Assembly: GCA_046539045.1 (NCBI GenBank)
Contig: JBKHHU010000212.1
Coordinates: 1 to 5,527 of the forward strand
Direction of reading: 5' to 3'
Length of the DNA stretch: 5,527 bases
From: JBKHHU01 sp046539045
GTDB taxonomy: Bacteria > Planctomycetota > Phycisphaerae > SM23-33
Shown here in pieces: positions 1 to 4,801 of the stretch. Every line of letters begins with the position of its first letter. The stretch's first letter is position 1. The position numbers and the translations under genes are program-made. Below the pieces are notes generated by a model. It saw only the letters and a list, made by a program, of their open reading frames with translations. It was not told where the DNA came from and searched no databases.

Positions 1-1
1 A

Positions 2-79
2 CAGAATGCCCGTTATGAACTCCGCGCCCCGTTGGCGGGTCGGGCTTGCCTGCCGGAGGCAGGAGACACGCCAACCTGA
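2..79 (+). CDS. Possible C-terminal end of a gene entering from the left (partial)
   Basis: Reading from base 2 there is an open frame of 25 codons that ends in TGA at 77-79. The peptide runs ...ARYELRAPLAGRACLPEAG... and I recognise no family. The main support is position: the stop lies 27 bases before a strong terminator that also works on the plus strand, as expected for the end of a transcript. Against it, a perfect hairpin (49-63) sits inside the frame, and a short minus-strand frame is also open here. The stretch could simply be intergenic. Confidence 0.25.
   Translation, partial: QNARYELRAPLAGRACLPEAGDTPT
49..63. repeat. Perfect 6-bp hairpin with 3-base loop
   Basis: CCTGCC (49-54) and GGCAGG (58-63) are exact reverse complements around a GGA loop. 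On the plus strand the 8-mer GGCTTGCC (43-50) leads into it. A similar arrangement, with a different stem, occurs on the minus strand near 3670-3690, so this may be one copy of a dispersed palindromic repeat. No T-run follows, so it is not a terminator. Confidence 0.5.
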
Positions 80-106
80 AGCCAGCCGAACTCGATCAGC
101 CCACGA

Positions 107-138
107 AAAAACCCACCGCCGAATGACGGTGGGTTTTT
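107..138. terminator. Bidirectional intrinsic terminator
   Basis: ACCCACCG (111-118) pairs perfectly with CGGTGGGT (127-134) around an 8-base loop. The A-run (105-110) and T-run (134-138) lie on either side, so each strand reads as a GC-rich hairpin followed by 5-6 T. It lies 18 bases past the 3' end of tRNA-Leu on the minus strand, which makes it that gene's terminator. It could equally end a plus-strand gene entering from the left edge. Confidence 0.85.
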
Positions 139-155
139 CTATGGTCCTGCCCAAC

Positions 156-241
156 TGCCCGGGACTGGATTCGAACCAGCACGAGGTATAAACCCCATTA
201 GGCCCTCAACCTAACGCGTCTGCCAATTCCGCCACCCGGGC
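156..241 (-). tRNA. tRNA-Leu (anticodon GAG)
   Basis: The minus strand folds as a complete class II (long variable arm) tRNA of 86 bases. The acceptor stem GCCCGGG (241-235) pairs with CCCGGGC (163-157), with discriminator base A at 156, as is usual for leucine tRNAs. The anticodon stem TTAGG/CCTAA closes the loop TTGAGGG, giving anticodon GAG (bases 207-205), which reads CUC and CUU. The T arm is GCTGG-TTCGAAT-CCAGT. The extended variable arm between the anticodon and T stems is typical of tRNA-Leu. The CCA end is not encoded (GTT follows), so it must be added by nucleotidyltransferase. The gene has its own promoter (255-283) and a terminator (107-138), so it is transcribed alone. Confidence 0.97.
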
Positions 242-254
242 GATGCAAGGCGAT

Positions 255-283
255 ACAGTAGTGATATTTTAGAGACTTGTCAA
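255..283 (-). promoter_or_regulatory. Sigma70-type promoter of tRNA-Leu
   Basis: On the minus strand a perfect -35 box TTGACA (283-278) is followed, after exactly 17 bases, by TACTGT (260-255), which keeps the key T-A-...-T positions of the -10 box. The -10 ends 13 bases before the tRNA 5' end, so transcription would start about 6-7 bases upstream of the mature tRNA. The spacer is AT-rich. It lies in the 89-base gap between prfA and the tRNA, so the tRNA need not depend on prfA readthrough. Confidence 0.8.
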
Positions 284-330
284 GATCACGATCCGCGAAA
301 CGCCGGCAAAATCCACGGAGAGAACCCGCC

Positions 331-1437
331 TCACAGATTTGCCAGTCGCTGGGCTTTGTCGCGGGCGATGAGGCCTTCGATCAGTTCATCGAGGTTGCCT
401 GCCAGGATGCGGTCGAGGTTGAAGTTGGCGCCTTCCTGCCCCTCGCCTTTGAGGCGGTGGTCGGTACATCGGCCCTGGGGAAAATTGTAGGTTCGGACGC
501 GCTGGGAGCGGTCGCCGGAGCCGATCATGGCCTTGCGGGCCGCATCCTCGGCGGCCTGCTGCTTGGAGCGGAAGTGTTCGTAGACGCGGGCGGCGAGAAT
601 CTTGCGGGCCTTGGCGCGGTTCTTGTGCTGCGATTTCTCATCCCGCATCGACACGGTGATCCCCGTCTCCGGGTGCTCGAGCTTGACGGCGGACTCGATC
701 TTGTTGACGCTCTGCCCGCCCGGGCCCGACGCGCGCGAAACGTGCTCGACGACGTCCTTGTCCCAATCGATGTCAATCTCGACCTCTTCCGGTTCGGGCA
801 GTACCGCCACGGTGGCTGCCGAGGTGTGAATTCGCCCCTGCGACTCGGTTTGCGGCACGCGCTGCACACGGTGCCCGCCGCCTTCGTACCCGAGATGCGA
901 CCACACGCCGTCGCCGCTGATGTTGGCGATGACCTCCCGGAACCCGCCCAGTTCGGTCGGGCTGCCGGAGAGGATCTCGAACTTCCAGCCTTTGATCTCC
1001 GCGTATCGCTGGTACATGTCCAGCAGGTTGCCGACGAACAAGGCGGCCTCGTCGCCACCGGTCCCCGCCCGGAGTTCCATCATCACCGACGAGATCTCGC
1101 CCTCATCGCTCATGACCAGCAGGCCCTTGACCTCTTCAATGGCGGCTTCGACCTTGCCCTGCAGATCGTCGAACTCCATCTGGGCCAGTTCCTTGAAATC
1201 CTCGTCGGCATCGTCATCGGAGAGGATCTGCCGGGCTTCCTCCAGGTCGTTCTTGAGCGAGACGTACTCGCGGTATGGATCGACGATTTTCCCCAGTCGC
1301 GCACGTTCCTTGGACAGTGCGATGATCTGGTTCGGATCGGTCGCGACGGCGGGGTCGTTCATCCGGTTCTCGACCTCGGCGAACCGCGATTCGAGTTCGT
1401 CCAGCTTGGCGATGAGTGTGTCTGTCTGCTCGGCCAT
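331..1437 (-). CDS. prfA: Peptide chain release factor 1 (RF1)
   Basis: The 368-residue product is a class I release factor that recognises UAA and UAG in the ribosomal A site and triggers peptidyl-tRNA hydrolysis. The N-terminal 110 residues form the helical domain. They are followed by the conserved ELRAGTGGDEAALF segment (121-134) and the codon-recognition tripeptide PQT (195-197) in the context HRVQRVPQTESQGR. The catalytic GGQ is at 240-242 in ASGPGGQSVNKIESA, and QHKN at 270-273 is a further family signature. The P-x-T motif marks RF1; RF2 carries SPF. Length is slightly above the usual ~355-360. The frame is open to 1539, but ATG 1437 is chosen because GAAGGTG lies 8 bases upstream and MAEQTDTLIAKLDELESRF is a typical RF1 start. 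It follows rpmE on the same strand. The methyltransferase gene prmC, often adjacent, is not in this window. No clear promoter of its own is seen. Confidence 0.97.
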   Translation of the reverse strand: MAEQTDTLIAKLDELESRFAEVENRMNDPAVATDPNQIIALSKERARLGKIVDPYREYVSLKNDLEEARQILSDDDADEDFKELAQMEFDDLQGKVEAAIEEVKGLLVMSDEGEISSVMMELRAGTGGDEAALFVGNLLDMYQRYAEIKGWKFEILSGSPTELGGFREVIANISGDGVWSHLGYEGGGHRVQRVPQTESQGRIHTSAATVAVLPEPEEVEIDIDWDKDVVEHVSRASGPGGQSVNKIESAVKLEHPETGITVSMRDEKSQHKNRAKARKILAARVYEHFRSKQQAAEDAARKAMIGSGDRSQRVRTYNFPQGRCTDHRLKGEGQEGANFNLDRILAGNLDELIEGLIARDKAQRLANL

Positions 1438-1445
1438 GGGAGGGG

Positions 1446-1452
1446 CACCTTC
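1446..1452 (-). promoter_or_regulatory. Ribosome binding site that fixes the prfA start
   Basis: GAAGGTG on the minus strand lies 8 bases before ATG 1437. The reading frame stays open for another 34 codons upstream, running back through the rpmE terminator hairpin, so this site decides in favour of the shorter 368-residue product. Confidence 0.65.
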
Positions 1453-1495
1453 AGAGGGACAAATCCGGCGGGCAAGGGGCGTTGGTCGGGCATGC

Positions 1496-1534
1496 AAAAA
1501 CGCCGACGCTCCGCACATGCGGGGCACCGGCGTT
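1496..1534 (-). terminator. Intrinsic terminator between rpmE and prfA
   Basis: On the minus strand AACGCCG (1499-1505 on plus) pairs with CGGCGTT (1528-1534). After a 2-base mismatch a further 7-bp inner stem (1508-1514 with 1519-1525, one G-T pair) closes on an ACAT loop. The hairpin ends in TTTTT at 1500-1496. It begins 19 bases past the rpmE stop, so it ends the rpmE transcript. Some readthrough into prfA is likely, because the 58 bases between this T-run and prfA show no convincing promoter. Confidence 0.8.
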
Positions 1535-1553
1535 CTCACGATTCGTTCCGCAG

Positions 1554-1778
1554 CTACTTCTTGCGGTTCTTGAAGTAGTCGCCACCGAACTTCTTGTTGA
1601 ACTTCTCAACCCTGCCGGCGCTGTCCAGCAACTTCTGCCTGCCGGTGTAGAACGGATGGCAGTTGGAGCAAATGTCCACCTGCAGCTTCTCGCCCTTGGC
1701 AGAGCGGGTCTCAAACGTGTTCCCGCAAGCGCACTTGACGGTCGAATCGACGTATTCCGGATGGATATCTTTTTTCAT
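1554..1778 (-). CDS. rpmE: 50S ribosomal protein L31, zinc-binding (C+) type
   Basis: The 74-residue protein belongs to the large ribosomal subunit and sits at the central protuberance, near the interface with the small subunit. The four zinc-ligand cysteines are present at C16, C18, C37 and C40 (KCACGN and ICSNCHPFYTG), so this is the C(+) form and not the cysteine-free paralogue made under zinc starvation. Other family marks are the MKKDIHPEY start, CHPFYTGRQKLLDSAGRVEKF and a basic end FKNRKK. Length is usual. Start ATG 1778 has GAAGGG about 9 bases upstream. A good promoter (1822-1849) and a terminator (1496-1534) enclose the gene, so it can be its own transcription unit ahead of prfA. 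The rpmE-prfA neighbourhood is common in bacteria. Confidence 0.97.
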   Translation of the reverse strand: MKKDIHPEYVDSTVKCACGNTFETRSAKGEKLQVDICSNCHPFYTGRQKLLDSAGRVEKFNKKFGGDYFKNRKK

Positions 1779-1821
1779 GGTTCTACCCTTCGTCAGTTCC
1801 CGGGACGTACAGGAGCGCGGG

Positions 1822-1849
1822 ATTGTATCACAATTTGCCCCGAATGCAA
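1822..1849 (-). promoter_or_regulatory. Probable rpmE promoter
   Basis: The minus strand has TACAAT (1827-1822), five of six matches to the -10 consensus, and TTGCAT (1849-1844) 16 bases upstream as a weak -35. The start site would be near 1815, giving a leader of about 37 bases before ATG 1778. The surrounding sequence is AT-richer than its GC-rich neighbourhood. The -10 box is strong and the -35 is only half matched. Confidence 0.5.
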
Positions 1850-1937
1850 GGGCGTGACGGCGGAAATTACAAATTCGCCCGCTGCCGCGCCGGCTCGATG
1901 CCTGGGGCCTCAGCCGTTGGGAGCTTCTTTAAAATCT

Positions 1938-1980
1938 ACCGCTTGCGGTTTGGTGCTTCTCCGAAGCCTCAGCTTCGAGG
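1938..1980. repeat. Two adjacent palindromes after the membrane-protein gene
   Basis: ACCGC (1938-1942) and GCGGT (1945-1949) are separated by TT, and CGAAGC (1962-1967) and GCTTCG (1972-1977) by CTCA. Both arms of each are exact complements. They lie directly after the TAG (1985-1983) of the minus-strand membrane protein, and TTTT follows about five bases past the second palindrome in that direction (1935-1932). They may act as a weak terminator or mRNA 3' end, or be a copy of a REP-like intergenic repeat. Which one cannot be decided from a single copy. Confidence 0.5.
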
Positions 1981-1982
1981 CG

Positions 1983-2621
1983 CTACTTTACCAGATCTTC
2001 CAGCAGGCGGACGATTTCCGGCATCCGGTGGGCTACGAGGGTGGTCGGGACGACCAGCATGCCGATGGACACCAGCAGGAGCGAGACCGCCATCGGGCTG
2101 GTTTCTGCATTGAGCCTGCCGATGCGGCGGGAAAGATTCGCCTCCAGATCGGCGCGAATCTCATCGGACCCGCCGGAGAGCGTCACCGTCACGTTGCGGA
2201 GCAGCGAGAACGCCGAAACCTTCACCATCACGTCGGTCTCGGGGATCCGGCAGCCCTCGTCGGTTTTTTCCGAGCCCTGCCCGAGGTCGGCCAAGGCGTT
2301 CCCTACCGCCCGGCGAGCGGCATTGGCCGGCATGTTGTAGATGACCCACGAGTTCTTCCCGGGCGCAAAGAGCCCGCCGATCAGGGCCATCGCCCCACCC
2401 AGACAGGACAGCGACCAGATGTGGAACCCGAAGATCCGCAGAACAGGCACGGCGAAGACCGGGCTCATCGCCAGGAGCATCAACCAGAAGTCCTGCCGAC
2501 CGGTCAGAACCTGGGGATGTTTGCGGCTGTTGAGCAGACCAAGAACGAGGAAGTAAACCGCCACCGGGGCCACGATCGTGGCCACCTGCAGTGAACCGCC
2601 CAGATCCGTCAGTGCGAGCAT
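1983..2621 (-). CDS. Uncharacterised membrane protein, four predicted helices
   Basis: I do not recognise a family for this 212-residue protein. Hydrophobic segments at about 13-30, 45-65, 68-86 and 177-197 indicate an inner-membrane protein. Residues about 87-175 form one soluble segment that begins APGKNSWVIYNMPANAARRAVG and contains an amphipathic stretch rich in charged residues (EIRADLEANLSRRIGRL). There is no signal peptide cleavage motif and no catalytic motif that I can name. The start ATG 2621 is well supported: AAGGAG lies 6 bases upstream. It begins 23 bases after the stop of the Arg-rich small protein gene and is very probably cotranscribed with it. The gene ends at a pair of palindromes. 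Real coding is supported by the strong ribosome binding site, the clear hydrophobic pattern and the operon spacing. Confidence 0.85.
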   Translation of the reverse strand: MLALTDLGGSLQVATIVAPVAVYFLVLGLLNSRKHPQVLTGRQDFWLMLLAMSPVFAVPVLRIFGFHIWSLSCLGGAMALIGGLFAPGKNSWVIYNMPANAARRAVGNALADLGQGSEKTDEGCRIPETDVMVKVSAFSLLRNVTVTLSGGSDEIRADLEANLSRRIGRLNAETSPMAVSLLLVSIGMLVVPTTLVAHRMPEIVRLLEDLVK

Positions 2622-2644
2622 GACTCGCTCCTTTTCGCCCTTGG

Positions 2645-2968
2645 TTACTTGATATCAGAGGGCTCGGCTACCTTACGATAGCCCAACGCCTTTATTATAT
2701 CCAGTACTTCCGTCCACGTCGGGAACGGACGGGAGTTGACGCGCTTGTACTCGTTGATGGCCATGACGAACTCGAACTGCTCGTCGGTCATCTCGCCTTC
2801 TTCGGCCGATCGCCGGTCGTCACTGCGACGCCTCCCCGGTCCTCTGCGACGGTCCAGGCCACTGCGCCGATCGACGGGGCTGCGCCGCTCGTCCGAACGC
2901 CGCTCCACCTTCGGCCGATCCGAAGCCGGGGAATCCTGCTGCTTGTCTTTGTCTGTCTTTTCGGTCAT
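2645..2968 (-). CDS. Small protein with Arg-rich repeat linker and conserved C-terminal helical domain
   Basis: The 107-residue product has two parts. Residues 1-20 are hydrophilic, and 22-54 are a low-complexity basic stretch built from degenerate four- to five-residue units: ERRS, DERRS, VDRRS, LDRRR, GRRRS, DDRRS. Residues 60-100 look folded and conserved in style: MTDEQFEFVMAINEY, KRVNSRPFPTW, TEVLDIIKALGYRKV. The helix-loop-helix pattern with an aromatic-proline turn resembles a small winged-helix or HTH unit, but I cannot name a family and the DNA-binding idea is inference. The start ATG 2968 has GGAG 8 bases upstream. A weak -10-like TAGAAT (3013-3008) lies further up without a matching -35. 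The next gene, the membrane protein, begins 23 bases after this stop, so the two form an operon. Possible roles include a small regulator or nucleic-acid-binding adaptor. Confidence 0.8.
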   Translation of the reverse strand: MTEKTDKDKQQDSPASDRPKVERRSDERRSPVDRRSGLDRRRGPGRRRSDDRRSAEEGEMTDEQFEFVMAINEYKRVNSRPFPTWTEVLDIIKALGYRKVAEPSDIK

Positions 2969-3071
2969 CCGTGCTGCTCCGGGTCTGGGGAGTACAAACC
3001 TGCATCCATTCTATCGGACGTTTAGGGATATGGAATAAAGAGTCTTGCCTGATTCCTCGTCCAGCGGCCCG

Positions 3072-3536
3072 CTAAAAAGGCTCTTCCTCGTCTTCTTCTT
3101 CTTCTTCGAATTCGTCTTCATCCCCGTAAAGGTCGTCATCGTCCTCCAGATTCGGGTCGAAGCCTTCTTCCTCTACTGTGAATTCCTCGTCGAGTTCTTC
3201 CAGCCCGTCCCCGAATTCGTACTCATCTTCTTCCTCATCCAGTTCCTCTTCGGCCGGGGCGAAGGCATCCGAGCTGTCCATGTCGGCGATGATCTCGCTC
3301 GCCTCGTCCAGCATCGTCTCGGGTACCATCACGCTGACACCCCGGGTAATACCCGGACGGCTGACAAACGGGGCTTCCTCGGCCTCCACGTCCCCGTCGT
3401 CGCTGAGCAGTGTGGGAATCTCGTGGTCTTCGAGGACCTCCTGGTATTTCTCCGCCTCGTCCTCGGAACGCGCCATGACTACCGGAACGAAATCCGCATC
3501 GTCGTGGTAAGCGTCGAAGCTGTCATCCGCGTACAT
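3072..3536 (-). CDS. DUF2007-like protein with long poly-acidic tail
   Basis: The 154-residue protein starts MYADDSFDAYHDDADFVPVVMARSEDEAEKYQ (only the pattern is of note). Residues 16-85 fit a small DUF2007-type domain, often called 'putative signal transducing protein': a VPVVMA strand, a helix with repeated E/A, IPTLLSDDGD, then GVSVMVPETMLDEASEIIADM. That match is from memory of the family shape. Residues 96-154 are a low-complexity tail with 38 of 59 residues Asp or Glu, and there is no Lys, Arg or His after R65. The tail could bind basic partners or metal ions, or keep the protein soluble; its role is unknown. The start ATG 3536 has GAGGT about 7 bases upstream. A hairpin with a T-run lies in the leader. 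The gene is 104 bases upstream of the Arg-rich small protein gene on the same strand, and no clear terminator separates them. The function is unknown. Confidence 0.85.
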   Translation of the reverse strand: MYADDSFDAYHDDADFVPVVMARSEDEAEKYQEVLEDHEIPTLLSDDGDVEAEEAPFVSRPGITRGVSVMVPETMLDEASEIIADMDSSDAFAPAEEELDEEEDEYEFGDGLEELDEEFTVEEEGFDPNLEDDDDLYGDEDEFEEEEEDEEEPF

Positions 3537-3572
3537 GGTCGTACCTCGCTGTCTTGGAACACTCTCGAACTG

Positions 3573-3606
3573 AAAAAGTCCTCGCCGACTGGTGCTATTG
3601 TCGGCG
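3573..3606 (-). promoter_or_regulatory. Attenuator-like hairpin upstream of the acidic-protein gene
   Basis: CGCCGAC (3583-3589) and GTCGGCG (3600-3606) form a perfect 7-bp stem with a 10-base loop. On the minus strand this is followed by AGGAC and then TTTTT (3577-3573), 36 bases before ATG 3536. It resembles an intrinsic terminator in a 5' leader, though the 5-base gap before the T-run is longer than usual. It could also be an operator-type inverted repeat, because it overlaps a candidate -10 box. Confidence 0.4.
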
Positions 3607-3626
3607 TCATTCCGGGAAAATTACAA
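3597..3626 (-). promoter_or_regulatory. Candidate promoter for the acidic-protein gene
   Basis: TTGTAA (3626-3621) and GACAAT (3602-3597) on the minus strand are spaced 18 bases apart, with four and four matches to the -35 and -10 consensus. The -10 lies inside the loop and arm of the 3583-3606 inverted repeat, so the promoter reading and the attenuator reading partly exclude each other. Confidence 0.3.
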
Positions 3627-3669
3627 CCCAATTTGATAAAAGCTCACCCAGAAAATCACGTTCTCCCAG

Positions 3670-3683
3670 CCGCCCCTGGGCGG
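3670..3683. repeat. GC palindrome with the flank of the 49-63 hairpin
   Basis: CCGCCC (3670-3675) and GGGCGG (3678-3683) are exact complements around two bases. On the minus strand the sequence entering it is GGCTTGCC (3691-3684), the same 8-mer that leads into the hairpin at 49-63 on the plus strand. The stems differ but both pair, which would fit two members of one palindromic repeat family. The evidence rests on one short shared flank. Confidence 0.4.
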
Positions 3684-3804
3684 GGCAAGCCAAGCCACTG
3701 CCGCAGAACCTTATCTGCCCGAGGCGCCTGAAAACATAGCCAACCGGGAACTTTCCCCATAATTGCCATAGATTCCGGCCCGCACGGACGATACAGTTAA
3801 TGAC

Positions 3805-3897
3805 TCCCGGCAGGCGAACGGACGGAAGTTCCTGCCGGGCAACACTTTCCTGAGACGAACCGCTCAGGCGATACCGGATCAACAGCCTGCGCCGGTA
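3805..3897 (+). promoter_or_regulatory. Three consecutive inverted repeats in front of the hydrolase gene
   Basis: In 93 bases there are three separate perfect stems: CCCGGCAGG/CCTGCCGGG (3805-3813 with 3831-3839), CCTGAG/CTCAGG (3849-3854 with 3863-3868) and TACCGG/CCGGTA (3872-3877 with 3892-3897). The last ends 25 bases before the hydrolase ATG at 3923. They could form a structured 5' leader RNA or be separate protein-binding sites. I cannot match the layout to a known riboswitch class. Confidence 0.4.
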
Positions 3898-3922
3898 GCT
3901 CCCGCGGCCCCGGGACCAGCCA

Positions 3923-4771
3923 ATGCTCAAACTGATTCTGTCTGCAATCATGATCTGCCTGTGCCTCCTTGGTGGATGCATACCGTCGGAGAATGGGTCC
4001 TACACGACCGACGCCCGTCTGGCTGAGGGCCTGGTGGTGGTTCTTCCGGGCATCGAAGGCGAGAGCCCGATGAACCGCAACATCCGCCAAGGGCTCATCG
4101 CTGCGGGCATCGACCATGCAATTCCCATCCATCGCTGGGGCAGGCCCATCCCGGTCTTCGGTCCTCTGATCAACCAGATGGACGTGTTCGGCAACCGCCT
4201 TGCCGCCCGCCGGCTGGCCCGGGACATCGTCGACTATCAGGACGCCCACCCCGGCAAGTCGATCCACCTGATCGGACACAGCGGCGGAGGCGGAATCGCC
4301 GTGTTCGCTGCCGAGGCCCTGCCGAAAGATCGCAAAGTCGACGGCCTGATCCTCCTGAGCCCCAGCATCTCCACGCGGTACGACCTGACCAAGGCCCTCG
4401 GCAACACCCGCAAGGGCATCGTCAACTTCTACACGCCCGCGGACTTCGGCCTGCTGGTGATCGGTACCACCGTGGCCGGCAACGTGGACGGCTGGCACGG
4501 ACCTGCCGCCGGGGCCGGCGGGTTCGACCCCGCCGACGAAGACGACCCCAAGCAACAGACCGCCTACCGCAAACTACACCAGGTAGCCATGGAACACGTG
4601 GCCGACCAGCCCCTGCGGGCACACTCCGCAGCCACCGAGGCCGATTTCGTCCGGCGACAAGTGGCCCCCTGGGTGACCGAGTCCACCTGGCCGGCTGTGC
4701 CAACCATCCTCGATGAAAACCAACAGGCAACCAGCCAAAAACGCTTGCGACAAACCGCATCGAATGGTTAA
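3923..4771 (+). CDS. Predicted lipoprotein alpha/beta hydrolase (lipase/esterase-like)
   Basis: The 282-residue protein begins with a lipoprotein signal peptide: a short basic start (K3), a hydrophobic stretch to residue 16, and lipobox L16-G17-G18-C19, so the mature protein should be acylated on C19 and anchored in a membrane. The rest has the alpha/beta hydrolase pattern: beta strand and oxyanion-type loop GLVVVLPGIEG (36-46), and the nucleophile elbow HLIGHSGGGG with G118-H119-S120-G121-G122 as GxSxG, S120 being the likely catalytic serine. LILLSPSIS (142-150) is the next strand. D174 in NFYTPADFG is a candidate acid, and H225 or H234 a candidate catalytic histidine. The substrate is unknown; carboxyl esters are a family-level inference. 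The C-terminal ~30 residues are polar and may be unstructured. The start is preceded by GGGA 7 bases upstream, a modest site, but the signal peptide begins exactly there. It stands alone on this strand apart from tRNA-Thr 30 bases downstream. Confidence 0.9.
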   Translation: MLKLILSAIMICLCLLGGCIPSENGSYTTDARLAEGLVVVLPGIEGESPMNRNIRQGLIAAGIDHAIPIHRWGRPIPVFGPLINQMDVFGNRLAARRLARDIVDYQDAHPGKSIHLIGHSGGGGIAVFAAEALPKDRKVDGLILLSPSISTRYDLTKALGNTRKGIVNFYTPADFGLLVIGTTVAGNVDGWHGPAAGAGGFDPADEDDPKQQTAYRKLHQVAMEHVADQPLRAHSAATEADFVRRQVAPWVTESTWPAVPTILDENQQATSQKRLRQTASNG

Positions 4772-4773
4772 AT
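4745..4773 (+). promoter_or_regulatory. Candidate tRNA-Thr promoter inside the end of the hydrolase gene
   Basis: TTGCGA (4745-4750) and TTAAAT (4768-4773) are 17 bases apart, each with four of six consensus matches. The -10 overlaps the hydrolase stop codon (4769-4771). Transcription would start near 4780, about 22 bases before the tRNA, so the hairpin at 4775-4799 would be mostly cut into by the start site. Readthrough from the hydrolase gene is an alternative source of the tRNA. Confidence 0.4.
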
Positions 4774-4774
4774 A

Positions 4775-4799
4775 GTCGCTGCTCGCCCACGCGAGCGAC
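4775..4799 (+). repeat. Stable hairpin between the hydrolase gene and tRNA-Thr
   Basis: GTCGCT (4775-4780) and CGC (4784-4786) pair with GCGAGCGAC (4791-4799), leaving GCT as a bulge and CCAC as the loop. GCTCGC (4781-4786) with GCGAGC (4791-4796) is an equally good inner alternative. It begins 3 bases after the hydrolase stop and ends 2 bases before the tRNA. No T-run follows, so it is more likely an mRNA 3' end or tRNA-processing structure than an intrinsic terminator. Confidence 0.45.
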
Positions 4800-4801
4800 C
4801 G

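Larger units (their letters stand above)
3537..3922. other. Divergent intergenic region, 386 bases, no supported gene
   Basis: This gap separates the minus-strand acidic-protein gene from the plus-strand hydrolase, so promoters for both should be here. It contains the candidate minus-strand promoter and hairpin, a palindrome at 3670-3683, and three inverted repeats in a row at 3805-3897. A minus-strand frame is open from 3981 to 3607, but it lacks a ribosome binding site, overlaps the start of the hydrolase, and has an unconvincing residue mix. I see no convincing plus-strand promoter. Confidence 0.7.

Noticed and set aside
277..1578. 433-codon open frame on the plus strand
   Set aside because: It is antisense to prfA, whose product is certain. 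The peptide is a GC-driven shadow with no family features or ribosome binding site.
1416..2594. 392-codon plus-strand frame
   Set aside because: It runs antisense across rpmE and the membrane-protein gene and through their intergenic signals. The product is rich in His, Arg and Gln and looks random.
3072..3265. Simple-sequence repeat of TTC/TCC triplets
   Set aside because: It is explained by Glu/Asp codons of the acidic tail and keeps the frame, so it is not an independent repeat.
3178..3510. Ser-rich plus-strand frame
   Set aside because: Long Ser runs arise only because the opposite strand encodes the Glu/Asp-rich tail.
3607..3981. 124-codon minus-strand frame in the divergent intergenic region
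   Set aside because: No ribosome binding site, it overlaps the start of the hydrolase, it crosses the inverted-repeat cluster, and no family is recognised.
3797..4555. 252-codon minus-strand frame opposite the hydrolase gene
   Set aside because: The hydrolase on the plus strand has a lipobox and a GxSxG elbow. The antisense product is a low-complexity Val/Gly/Asp-rich shadow.
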